Assembly (NCBI GenBank): GCA_025061245.1
Contig: JANZKD010000076.1
Location: 1-7,948 of the forward strand
Direction of reading: 5' to 3'
DNA length: 7,948 nucleotides
DNA from: Candidatus Culexmicrobium profundum
GTDB lineage: Archaea; Thermoproteota; Methanomethylicia; Culexarchaeales; Culexmicrobiaceae
Part shown: piece by piece, positions 1 to 5,647 of the stretch
Layout of the letters: each line of letters opens with the position of its first letter
Numbering within the stretch: position 1 is the first letter of the stretch
Made by a program: the position numbers and the translations under genes
Notes under the pieces: generated by a model
Seen by the model: the letters and a program-made list of their open reading frames with translations, nothing else
Told to the model about the DNA's origin: nothing
The model's database searches: none

Positions 1-572
1 TTTCAATGATTTTAACTGTATTAAAGTTTGAAATACCTTATCCTATTTTACCCTACTTGAAATTTGATTTCGCTGAGATTCCTACTGTTATTGCATATTT
101 CATAATTAATCCCTATTCAGGTTTTGTTTGCTCTATTCTTCACTGGTTTTTCTTAATGTATCGTAGCGGTGATATTTTAGGTCCTTCCATGAAGTTTGCA
201 GCTGTTATTTCAATGCTTATTGGATTTAAACTGACATCTCCCCTAGTTAAGAAATTTTATTCAAATCCTCGATTCAATAAGTATTATTTTGGTATTTGTT
301 CTTGTGTTGGTGGATTGATTCGGATAGTGGCAATGTCTTTATTTAACATTGTAGTATTGCTTTGGATTGCACCTGGATATCTATATTTTGCTTCCATTGT
401 GCTTCAAAATGTGTTAGGTTATCTGCCTAATAGTGGTGAGGCATTATATTGGACGCTTATCTTCACGGGTGTTTATAATGGGATTCATGTAATCTTCTCT
501 ATTGTTCCAGCTATTCTCTTGCTGGGTGTTTTGAGAAAGAGGTTTAAATATTTAGAAAATTACTGTAGTTGA
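1..572 (+). CDS. ECF transporter S component, RibU-like (5' end outside window)
   Basis: This is a small integral membrane protein, probably the substrate-binding S component of an energy-coupling-factor vitamin importer. Numbering from the first visible ATG (base 6), residues 18-26 (YLKFDFAEI) plus P26 and the hydrophobic segment 25-50 match the RibU pattern, in which a Y-x-x-D-x-x-D/E-I-P stretch precedes a helix with a conserved N/G-P turn. Further hydrophobic segments lie near 64-75, 94-122 and 147-176, followed by a basic end (RKRFK). S components of this family normally have one more helix before the YLKFD stretch. The frame is also open to the window edge, so the true start is probably upstream. 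No ECF ATPase or T component is visible. The gene converges on the minus-strand cluster with a 13-nt gap. The family call is fairly secure; riboflavin as substrate is only a guess. Confidence 0.75.
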   Translation, partial: SMILTVLKFEIPYPILPYLKFDFAEIPTVIAYFIINPYSGFVCSILHWFFLMYRSGDILGPSMKFAAVISMLIGFKLTSPLVKKFYSNPRFNKYYFGICSCVGGLIRIVAMSLFNIVVLLWIAPGYLYFASIVLQNVLGYLPNSGEALYWTLIFTGVYNGIHVIFSIVPAILLLGVLRKRFKYLENYCS

Positions 573-585
573 TTGCTTTAGTTTA

Positions 586-1368
586 TTATTTTGTTAAAAT
601 TGTTCTTGCATATTCTAGTTCCTTTAATGTGTTTATTGGGATCCATGTTGTTTTATCATCGCCTTGTATCGTCATGCTGTAGAGTTTTTTCATTTGTGCT
701 ATTTTTGGTAGTATGGTGGCTTCGAATTCTATTGATTTAGGTGCATTTATGTCTATTTCCTTAATTACTAATTCGAATGCCTCTGGTTCCATTATGCAAA
801 CTCCAATGTTTGTGGGGAGATGTATTTTGGGTTTTTCTTCGAAGCCTAAGACTAGCCCATTATAATCTACTTTAGCTACGCCATATGGATATGTTGTTGA
901 TGAGATTAATAGGACGGATGCCCATATTTCATATGTTTCTCTACCATAGAGATGGTGTGCTATAAATTTGATTGGTAAATATTTATCTAATTTTAGGTCG
1001 TCTGGAAAAGTTATTATTCCTCTTCTATCTCTTTCTATTACTCCATTTTCTAATGCGTGTTTCAATGCTTTTCCTTTTCCAACTTTTTTAACTGGGGGGT
1101 CTTCAGAATATTCTATGTTAACGCCCAGCTTGGAACCGTCTTCTAAATACTTCTTTATTTTCTCGCCTAGATGTCCAATTAGGATTTTAAAGTTTTTAAA
1201 TCCACAATTGCTATAGAGTTTGATTTCTCTTTCGATAAGTGTTTCTCCCGCTACTTTGACTAGTGCTTTAGGTGTGTCTGGAAGTCCCAGTCTTTTCCCT
1301 GCTCCTCCAGCTAATATAATAACTTGTGTTTTCCCTATTTCGTTTTGTAGTTCATGTAATGTTTTCAT
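586..1368 (-). CDS. Nucleotidyltransferase of the sugar-nucleotide (RmlA/LicC-like GT-A) type
   Basis: This cytoplasmic enzyme likely joins an NMP to a phosphorylated sugar, polyol or similar small molecule, releasing pyrophosphate. The N-terminal signature LAGGAGKRLG (19-28) with K34 is the nucleotide-binding loop of the NTP_transferase family. FPDD (121-124) is the expected metal-binding acidic site, EEKP (177-180) and NIGVCIMEP (187-195) are the usual sugar-binding strands, and FE (215-216) fits the second acidic site. The 260-residue length suits a catalytic domain with no left-handed beta-helix acyltransferase tail. Near the end, WIPINT (242-247) stands where RmlA-like enzymes have W-x-D-x-G/N-T, so the usual aspartate is replaced. 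The ATG follows a purine-rich AGGGGGAAAA stretch that can serve as a ribosome binding site. It is the last gene of the minus-strand cluster, about 100 nt after the P-loop kinase. CTP:phosphocholine-type activity is an alternative to a sugar substrate. Confidence 0.85.
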   Translation of the reverse strand: MKTLHELQNEIGKTQVIILAGGAGKRLGLPDTPKALVKVAGETLIEREIKLYSNCGFKNFKILIGHLGEKIKKYLEDGSKLGVNIEYSEDPPVKKVGKGKALKHALENGVIERDRRGIITFPDDLKLDKYLPIKFIAHHLYGRETYEIWASVLLISSTTYPYGVAKVDYNGLVLGFEEKPKIHLPTNIGVCIMEPEAFELVIKEIDINAPKSIEFEATILPKIAQMKKLYSMTIQGDDKTTWIPINTLKELEYARTILTK

Positions 1369-1468
1369 GTTTTCCCCCTTTTTTTATCTGTTTTAGCTTG
1401 TTAAAATATGCTTCTGGAATTATGAATAAATTAAAATAGTTTATCTGAGTTAAGTGCTTAGGTTTTAG

Positions 1469-2044
1469 TCATATTTGCGTATTATCTTCCTTCTCTGCGT
1501 GGATATACCTTCTAAATAATTCGTTGATTATTTTGTCGGCACATTCGTTTGGTTTTAATTTTTCTGTGTTTATAATTAATTCTGGATTTTCAGTTTCTTC
1601 ATAGGGGGCTCCTAAGCCTGGAACAGTCTTGCTTTTTCCTGTAAGTGCCTTTAGATAGATTTTTGTGGGGGCGCCATAGGTTTCTTTTCTTCTCATTTCT
1701 CTTTCAATACAAGTTTTCAGGCTACATTTGAGGTAGACTTCCATGAATTTTCTTATGTTTTTTCTGGCTAAGTCTCTATATTTCCTTCTATTTCCAGTGG
1801 CGTCTATGATTACATTTACTCTATTTTCAGTTAGGACTTTTGCTGTGTAAACTAATGCTCCATAGACGATATCTCGTTCTTCCTCACTATATTTTGGTTT
1901 AGGTGTAGCTATTCGTCTTAGAGCATCAGATGAAATTATGTATGATTTAATTCCTTTCCTCTCTAATTTCTTTTTTAATAGTCTTGAAATTGTGGATTTA
2001 CCGCTGCCTGGTAGTCCTGTTATCCAGATGCACCATCCTTCTAT
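1469..2044 (-). CDS. APS-kinase-like P-loop kinase with apparent AUA start
   Basis: Read from an ATA codon at 2044-2042, the product has 191 residues and begins IEGWCIWITGLPGSGKS, with Walker A GLPGSGKS near residues 10-17. It continues with SSDALRR (where APS kinases have DGD-x-x-R), EEERDIVYGALVYTA, VNVIIDATGN (classical APS kinases have a SP-containing loop here), RKYRDLAR, CSLKTCIERE, and GAPYEETENPEL, close to the APS-kinase PYE-P-x-x-PE signature. It is an ATP-dependent small-molecule kinase. The altered DGD and SP motifs, and the absence of sulfate genes nearby, make APS itself an uncertain substrate. The first in-frame ATG (1744) would omit the P-loop and half the fold, so it cannot be the real start. 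No ATG, GTG or TTG precedes the P-loop after the upstream stop at 2065-2063. GGAGG at 2056-2052 lies 7 nt before the ATA, which begins 2 nt after the upstream gene's stop. Confidence 0.8.
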   Translation of the reverse strand: MEGWCIWITGLPGSGKSTISRLLKKKLERKGIKSYIISSDALRRIATPKPKYSEEERDIVYGALVYTAKVLTENRVNVIIDATGNRRKYRDLARKNIRKFMEVYLKCSLKTCIEREMRRKETYGAPTKIYLKALTGKSKTVPGLGAPYEETENPELIINTEKLKPNECADKIINELFRRYIHAEKEDNTQI

Positions 2045-2056
2045 TGTTATCCCTCC
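2045..2056 (-). promoter_or_regulatory. Ribosome binding site for the P-loop kinase, inside the end of the upstream gene
   Basis: GGAGG at 2056-2052 (minus strand) lies within the last codons of the phosphotransferase gene (ttg gag gga taa). It is 7 nt from the ATA at 2044, the normal Shine-Dalgarno spacing. This site decides the start of the P-loop kinase: no other possible initiation codon sits at the right distance in the kinase frame. The ATG at 2036-2034 is out of frame. The overlap suggests translation coupled to the upstream kinase. Confidence 0.6.
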
Positions 2057-3150
2057 AAATAATCATTTACACTTTGTATGTCAAATTTATTGATTTGAAG
2101 CATATTCTCTATGAATTTGAATAGTTTTAGTCTTACATCTAATTGTAATCTAGGATACCATATGGGTGATGCTACAACTAGTGCTCTCCATACATAGAAC
2201 GGTTGGACTACTTCTAACATTTCATAGTCCTCAGTTAACTTTAGATATGTTTTCCAAAATTCTTTAAATAATGCTTCGAAGGGTCCATTTAGCTTGCCGT
2301 ATGTTTGTAAGCTATAGAATATGTAGTTTATTGTTAATGCAGTTACGTCGTCTGCTGGCTCACCATATTCTCCTCTACTTCTATCTAGTAAGATGAATGT
2401 TTTTTCGTCTTTGAACATTATGTTCCATGGGTGAAAGTCTCCGTGAACTTGACTTAAACGATGAGTTTTATTCTTTAATTTCCATCTCCAATCTATGCAT
2501 TTTCTCTCTATTTTCATGAAGAATTCTCTTTTTATGTACTCTAGGTTTTCTGGGTAACTGTCTATGAGTCCCATTATGCATTCTCCATGACCTATCAATT
2601 CCCTGGTTTTTCTTAGGTATAATGATGGGTCATTACCCTTTACTTTGTGGATGGTAGCTAAATATTGTGCTAATATTTTACATCTTTCAATATCTATTTT
2701 TGAAAGCTTTTTCTCTCTTTTTATTCTGTCTAAGTCTTTGTGGTATAATTCTCCTTCAGCCTTTTCCATTAGAATGAAGAATTCCTTACATTTTCTCAGT
2801 GAAATTATTTTGTTATTAATGGTAAATGCTCCTACATCTATTGACTTAACGTGTTTTGGAAGTTTATTGAAGGCATGGTGTTGCCATAGCAGTATTCTTG
2901 CTCTATCAGAGAAGTGGTGATGGTCAAAGATGCTTGGTTTTATTGTGCTGAGTACAACTTCCTTAACTTCATTGTTAATTTTAATTTTTATTAAGTATGG
3001 TTTTCCATATCCGAAGTCTTTGAGTTTATCTAGCTTTTTTACTTCTTTTCCTAATTCTCCTACTCCTAGAATTTTTACTTCTTTTTTGAATAACTTACTT
3101 AGGTATTTGGATAGTTCTTCTATGTTTAGCAATATATACACCGTTTTCAT
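2047..3150 (-). CDS. APH/choline-kinase-fold phosphotransferase
   Basis: This cytoplasmic ATP-dependent kinase belongs to the aminoglycoside-phosphotransferase/choline-kinase superfamily and phosphorylates a small molecule. The catalytic loop is clear: VHGDFHPWN (235-243), with D238 as the catalytic base and N243 as a metal ligand. LLDRSRGEYGEPADDV (254-269) follows, with D256 at the second metal-binding site. The N-lobe (about 1-130) is divergent but contains FILMEKAEGE (125-134), the hinge region of the fold. The 367 residues are within the family range. The gene lies 48 nt after the oxidoreductase and overlaps the initiation region of the P-loop kinase. No ribosome binding site is visible before the ATG, but TAAATAAT at 3178-3171 is about 25 nt upstream, which fits a leaderless transcript. 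Proteins that fuse an APH domain to a P-loop kinase are known, so this adjacent pair may act in one pathway. Antibiotic resistance is unlikely in this context. Confidence 0.85.
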   Translation of the reverse strand: MKTVYILLNIEELSKYLSKLFKKEVKILGVGELGKEVKKLDKLKDFGYGKPYLIKIKINNEVKEVVLSTIKPSIFDHHHFSDRARILLWQHHAFNKLPKHVKSIDVGAFTINNKIISLRKCKEFFILMEKAEGELYHKDLDRIKREKKLSKIDIERCKILAQYLATIHKVKGNDPSLYLRKTRELIGHGECIMGLIDSYPENLEYIKREFFMKIERKCIDWRWKLKNKTHRLSQVHGDFHPWNIMFKDEKTFILLDRSRGEYGEPADDVTALTINYIFYSLQTYGKLNGPFEALFKEFWKTYLKLTEDYEMLEVVQPFYVWRALVVASPIWYPRLQLDVRLKLFKFIENMLQINKFDIQSVNDYLEG

Positions 3151-3198
3151 TTATTGTTGTTCTTATAATTATTATTTAGTGGAGATTTATTTGTGTAA

Positions 3199-4482
3199 TT
3201 ATAGGAGGAATACTTCCTCTTCTATTCTTCTGTGTTTAATGCTTAGATCTGAACACCTTATTTTTATGTCTCCATATAATTTAGCCCATTTATCTCCACT
3301 AAATACTGCAGATGCTATTCTTCCAATTGCATCTGCTTTCATTATTCCGTATCCACTACCTCCACCTACGACGATTAAATCGTTTTCTTCGAATATTACT
3401 GGTTGTCTGTCAATTGTTGTTACTTCATATATTGAAGACCATGCATTTAGGGGTCTGGTATTCTTGAATTGAGGGAAATAGCATTTTAGGACTGGGTATA
3501 TATTTTTCTCATAGAATTTCAAGTCTGGTAAGTATTCTCGCTCTACTTTGAATGGATTTCCAAGGGTTAATCCATGTCCAATCCAGAATGTTTCTTCATC
3601 AATTTCTGGTTTAACGTATACCTCTGGATGGGGGATTATTGTGAAGGGCATGCATCCTTCTCTATTAAATCCTTTGGCATATAGTATTTCTTTTAATTTT
3701 TCATTTTTCGCTTTTATGACGTATATGTTCTTCTTTAGGGGTTTTATATGCGAGTCTACTCCAACGTTGTCTAGTATTTTCTGTATCCACCCGCCTGCAG
3801 CAATTATTGTTTTGTTGGCTAAAATTTTCTTCCCATCTATTTCTACTCCTGCTATTCTTTTTTCTTGCCAGTAGTATGGTTCTTCTGGAATGTTTAATGA
3901 TTTATATGGTTCTATTATTATTCGATTTACTTTGTGATTGTAAATTATTTTTCCTCCCAGTTTCATGAATTCTTTTTCATAGAATTTAAGAAGTGATTCA
4001 ACGCTTATTGTTCCTGCATATTTAGCTAATAATCCAACATGTATGTTGTTCAATCCAATTATTTTTGCATCTTGATCTTCTTTTACGTTAATTCTTACTT
4101 TTAGATTTTTCATGAGCATTTCATTATCTATTATTTCATGCTCGGTTCCATATGCCTTCATTTCTTTCAAGTCTTTCTTTATTTCTTCGTATTGTTTTTC
4201 ATTTAAAAGCCATAGGAATCCTGTCCATCTAATTTTAAAATTGTATTTTGCCCTTCTTTCTATGTCTTTGTAGAATTCTATAGATGATACTGCTAGTTTT
4301 CGGCTTATTTCTGATTTAAAGAATCCTTGAAAGCATCCAGCACTTTTTCCTGTTGCTCCGAATCCTGGGCTGCTTTCCTTCTCTATTACAAGAATGCTTT
4401 TCTGAGGATTTTTTCTTTTAATGTGATATGCTGTGGATAATCCTATTATTCCTGCACCAATGACTATTGCGTCGTAATGCAT
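3199..4482 (-). CDS. FAD-dependent oxidoreductase, DAO family
   Basis: This flavoprotein of the D-amino-acid oxidase/sarcosine oxidase/glycerol-3-phosphate dehydrogenase superfamily oxidises an amine or alcohol carbon. The N-terminal dinucleotide-binding fold is intact: VIGAGIIGLSTAY (7-19) holds GxGxxG, and E34 in LVIEKE is the ribose-binding acid. GATGKSAG (42-49) matches the GaSxrNaG loop typical of the family. TIIAAGGW (225-232) is the second flavin contact, and TIDRQPVI (356-363) with VVGGGSGYGIMKADAIG (371-387) closes the FAD site. The 427 residues are typical. The substrate domain (about 90-220 and 245-345) shows no motif that fixes the substrate. No signal peptide or membrane segment is visible, so it is probably cytoplasmic. 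It is the first gene of the minus-strand cluster with two kinases and a nucleotidyltransferase, which suggests it prepares or recycles the compound they activate. The start lacks a ribosome binding site and appears leaderless. Confidence 0.87.
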   Translation of the reverse strand: MHYDAIVIGAGIIGLSTAYHIKRKNPQKSILVIEKESSPGFGATGKSAGCFQGFFKSEISRKLAVSSIEFYKDIERRAKYNFKIRWTGFLWLLNEKQYEEIKKDLKEMKAYGTEHEIIDNEMLMKNLKVRINVKEDQDAKIIGLNNIHVGLLAKYAGTISVESLLKFYEKEFMKLGGKIIYNHKVNRIIIEPYKSLNIPEEPYYWQEKRIAGVEIDGKKILANKTIIAAGGWIQKILDNVGVDSHIKPLKKNIYVIKAKNEKLKEILYAKGFNREGCMPFTIIPHPEVYVKPEIDEETFWIGHGLTLGNPFKVEREYLPDLKFYEKNIYPVLKCYFPQFKNTRPLNAWSSIYEVTTIDRQPVIFEENDLIVVGGGSGYGIMKADAIGRIASAVFSGDKWAKLYGDIKIRCSDLSIKHRRIEEEVFLL

Positions 4483-4499
4483 ATTATTTAAGTTTGTTT

Positions 4500-4518
4500 A
4501 ATAAATTATTTAGCTTAT
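4500..4518 (-). promoter_or_regulatory. Probable TATA/BRE promoter of the oxidoreductase cluster
   Basis: On the minus strand ATAAGCTAAATAATTTATT ends 17 nt before the ATG at 4482. The A/T core (TAAATAATTT) is centred about 25 nt upstream of the start codon, the spacing expected when transcription begins at or next to the ATG. There is no Shine-Dalgarno sequence between them. The same AAGCTAAAT block recurs upstream of the small acidic gene. The call rests on position and composition in AT-rich DNA. Confidence 0.4.
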
Positions 4519-4530
4519 GAGTAATTTTAC

Positions 4531-4632
4531 TTATTCTTCAGCTTCTTCTTCAGCTTCTTCCCATTCCTCTTCTTCGCTCCATTCTTCTTCTTCAATATCT
4601 AGATCCAACCATTTCTCCTTGCTTTCAGACAT
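4531..4632 (-). CDS. Small acidic Trp-containing protein, 33 aa
   Basis: This complete small gene runs from ATG at 4632-4630 to TAA at 4533-4531. Its product begins MSESKEKWLDLDI and continues as an almost pure glutamate tail. It holds 17 Glu and 2 Asp against 2 Lys, giving a net charge near -17. W8, W18 and W24 are the only aromatics; the last two sit in EEEEWSEEEEWEE and are six residues apart. There is no signal peptide or hydrophobic segment. A ribosome binding site (AGGGAT, 4643-4638) precedes the ATG by 5 nt, and a TATA-like stretch lies further upstream, so it looks expressed. I do not recognise a family. Acidic tails with spaced tryptophans can bind basic proteins, RNA polymerase subunits or ribosomal proteins, but no such role is shown here. 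Repeats of GAA codons could also arise by slippage, but the open frame, ribosome binding site and position between two genes favour a real gene. Confidence 0.6.
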   Translation of the reverse strand: MSESKEKWLDLDIEEEEWSEEEEWEEAEEEAEE

Positions 4633-4677
4633 TGCTTATCCCTAATTTAGCTTATAGCTTAAGAAATTTAGCTTTTT
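4633..4677 (-). promoter_or_regulatory. Promoter region and ribosome binding site of the small acidic gene
   Basis: Reading the minus strand, AAAAAAGCTAAATTTC (4677-4662) resembles a BRE plus TATA box. It is followed by a second AAGCTAAATT copy (4653-4644) and the ribosome binding site AGGGAT (4643-4638), 5 nt before the ATG. A start about 25 nt after the first box would give a very short leader that still includes the ribosome binding site. The two 10-bp copies are spaced 21 bp apart, two helical turns. Confidence 0.35.
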
Positions 4678-4720
4678 TGATTGATGTTTTGTTCGGGTTG
4701 TTCTTAAGGTAATGTTATTT

Positions 4721-4736
4721 TAAACTATTTAGTTTA
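4721..4736. repeat. Perfect inverted repeat TAAACT-ATTT-AGTTTA
   Basis: Six-base arms (4721-4726 and 4731-4736) surround a 4-base spacer in the gap between the divergent acidic-protein and 119-residue genes. The core AACTATT occurs twice more before the plus-strand gene (from 4754 and 4771). It could be an operator for a dimeric regulator. In AT-rich DNA a chance origin is also possible. Confidence 0.35.
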
Positions 4737-4756
4737 TGATTATTTGGATAGAGAAC

Positions 4757-4794
4757 TATTTATATTTATTAACTATTATAATTCTGTTAGGTGA
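4757..4794 (+). promoter_or_regulatory. TATA-like box and ribosome binding site of the 119-aa gene
   Basis: TATTTATATTTATT (4757-4770) is a good archaeal TATA-like stretch about 35-40 nt before the ATG at 4801. AGGTGA (4789-4794) is a strong anti-16S match with 6 nt to the ATG. Both support 4801 as the real start and suggest a short leader. Confidence 0.55.
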
Positions 4795-4800
4795 CTACTA

Positions 4801-5160
4801 ATGAAGGTAGTCTTTGAGTCTAGAGACTATATTATTACCTTGACTGATACGAAGCTTGAAATAGATTTGAAACGTGGTGCTAGAGCCTATGTTGAAAACA
4901 TTTTGGAGGGTAGCCGTTTCTATAAGACTTTGCGATGGGTTCTATCATACATATTTCCTAGGGATTTCTATTTGGATGAAATTTTAGATATAAGCTGGAC
5001 TCCTGAAGGAGACGTTATTATTAGGGAGAAGACGCCTTTTGGTGTTAAAGATACTAAGATAACTGGATTGACTCCGTCGCAAGCAGAACTTTTAGCTAAA
5101 ACCGTTAAGTCTTTGCTTGAAAAAAGTAAGGTAAAATTAGTTGCTGGGAAAGAAGCTTAA
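4801..5160 (+). CDS. Conserved-looking protein of unknown function, 119 aa
   Basis: I do not recognise this protein. It is 119 residues, mixed in charge, and probably soluble. The first 30 residues alternate hydrophobic and polar (VVFESRDYIITLTDTKLEI), suggesting a beta-hairpin. Residues 40-52 (FYKTLRWVLSYIF) form an aromatic amphipathic or weakly membrane-binding stretch. Residues 60-83 look like further beta strands, and 91-111 (TPSQAELLAKTVKSLLEKSK) form a helix. The overall pattern is small alpha/beta. Initiation is well supported by AGGTGA six bases before the ATG and by a TATA-like box. It stands alone between the divergent small acidic gene and the dead operon that converges on it, so context gives no function. 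Coding quality looks normal and nothing indicates decay. Confidence 0.75.
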   Translation: MKVVFESRDYIITLTDTKLEIDLKRGARAYVENILEGSRFYKTLRWVLSYIFPRDFYLDEILDISWTPEGDVIIREKTPFGVKDTKITGLTPSQAELLAKTVKSLLEKSKVKLVAGKEA

Positions 5161-5178
5161 TCTGCTTTTTATTTACAT
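5160..5178 (+). terminator. Possible T-rich transcription stop after the 119-aa gene
   Basis: Immediately after the TAA, CTTTTTATTTACATTT is T-rich on the coding strand. Archaeal RNA polymerase often stops at such oligo-T tracts without a hairpin. The next genes run on the opposite strand, so a stop is expected here. Confidence 0.3.
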
Positions 5179-5196
5179 TTAGGATTGCATTGATAG

Positions 5197-5364
5197 CTAT
5201 GGTTGATATCTGAATGGATGTCTGAATATTTCCCTATATTTTTGTAGTTCTTTTATTCTTGGTCTTCCTTCAACGGCCTTCCTTATGGCATATCGCATAG
5301 CTTTAAAGTTATCCATTAATATTCTTTTTACAGTTGGATGCTGTCGGGTGTACGAATACATTTG
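5197..5364 (-). pseudogene. Unrecognised C-terminal protein fragment, frame-shifted
   Basis: The minus-strand frame ending at TAG 5199-5197 encodes a coherent, basic, helical stretch: HPTVKRILMDNFKAMRYAI, then RKAVEGRPRIKELQKYREIF and RHPFRYQP. It has no start or ribosome binding site. It looks like the C-terminal end of a protein whose preceding part (IPKQIVDEMVMIANVFVHPT) lies in the neighbouring frame that ends at 5309. The tripeptide HPT is encoded in both frames at the junction, so a small insertion or duplication probably shifted the frame. The sequence does not resemble a DapA C-terminus as I know it. The likeliest reading is a deletion that joined the start of the aldolase gene to the end of another gene. 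I cannot name the parent family. Confidence 0.45.
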
Positions 5365-5647
5365 CTATCATAACCATTTCGTCAACAATTTGTTTTGGTA
5401 TGAAGCCATCTTCAATACTTTTATCAACTTGATCGATTACTATCTCGTAGACCTTTCTTTTTTCTTTTTTCATATACATGAATTCTCCAGTGGTTCCCAT
5501 CGGAACTATTTCATGTATTCCCTTTTCAATTAGGAAGTCTATTAATTCTCTTAGTCTTTCTTCGCTTATTTCTCCGCTTTTCGTGAAGGGTGTTATGAGG
5601 GCTGGGAAAATACCTTCTAAAATGATTTTCTTCTTCATTTTAATCAT
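5309..5647 (-). pseudogene. DapA-family (dihydrodipicolinate synthase/KDG aldolase-like) gene remnant
   Basis: The first 75 or so of 112 residues are a clear N-terminus of the DapA/NanA class I aldolase family. EGIFPALITPFTKSGEIS (11-28) is strand 1 with the TPF motif. EERLRELIDFLIEKGIHEIV (29-48) is the first helix and strand 2. MGTTGEF (50-56) is the carboxylate-binding GTTGE loop. After EIVIDQV (68-74) the similarity stops and an unrelated tail runs to a stop at 5309. The rest of the roughly 290-residue barrel is absent, including the catalytic Tyr and the Schiff-base Lys, so it cannot be an active aldolase. The second ATG (5638) is an alternative start. The initiation region overlaps the stop of the broken U32-like gene (TAA at 5642-5640), consistent with a former operon. 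A short functional protein is possible but unlikely. Confidence 0.7.

Noticed and set aside
1469..1744. A 91-residue protein starting at the ATG at 1744 as the complete kinase gene.
   Set aside because: The same frame continues upstream through a perfect Walker A motif and typical APS-kinase N-terminal sequence, so the 91-residue version is only the C-terminal half.
2645..2920. Long plus-strand open frames opposite the phosphotransferase and oxidoreductase (also 2930-3472, 3548-3874).
   Set aside because: They are antisense to genes with clear motifs and have low-complexity Ser/Phe/Leu-rich products with no recognisable domain or ribosome binding site.
4540..4620. CTTCTTC repeats as a simple-sequence repeat.
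   Set aside because: They are explained by GAA codons of the small acidic gene on the other strand, with a ribosome binding site and a proper start and stop.
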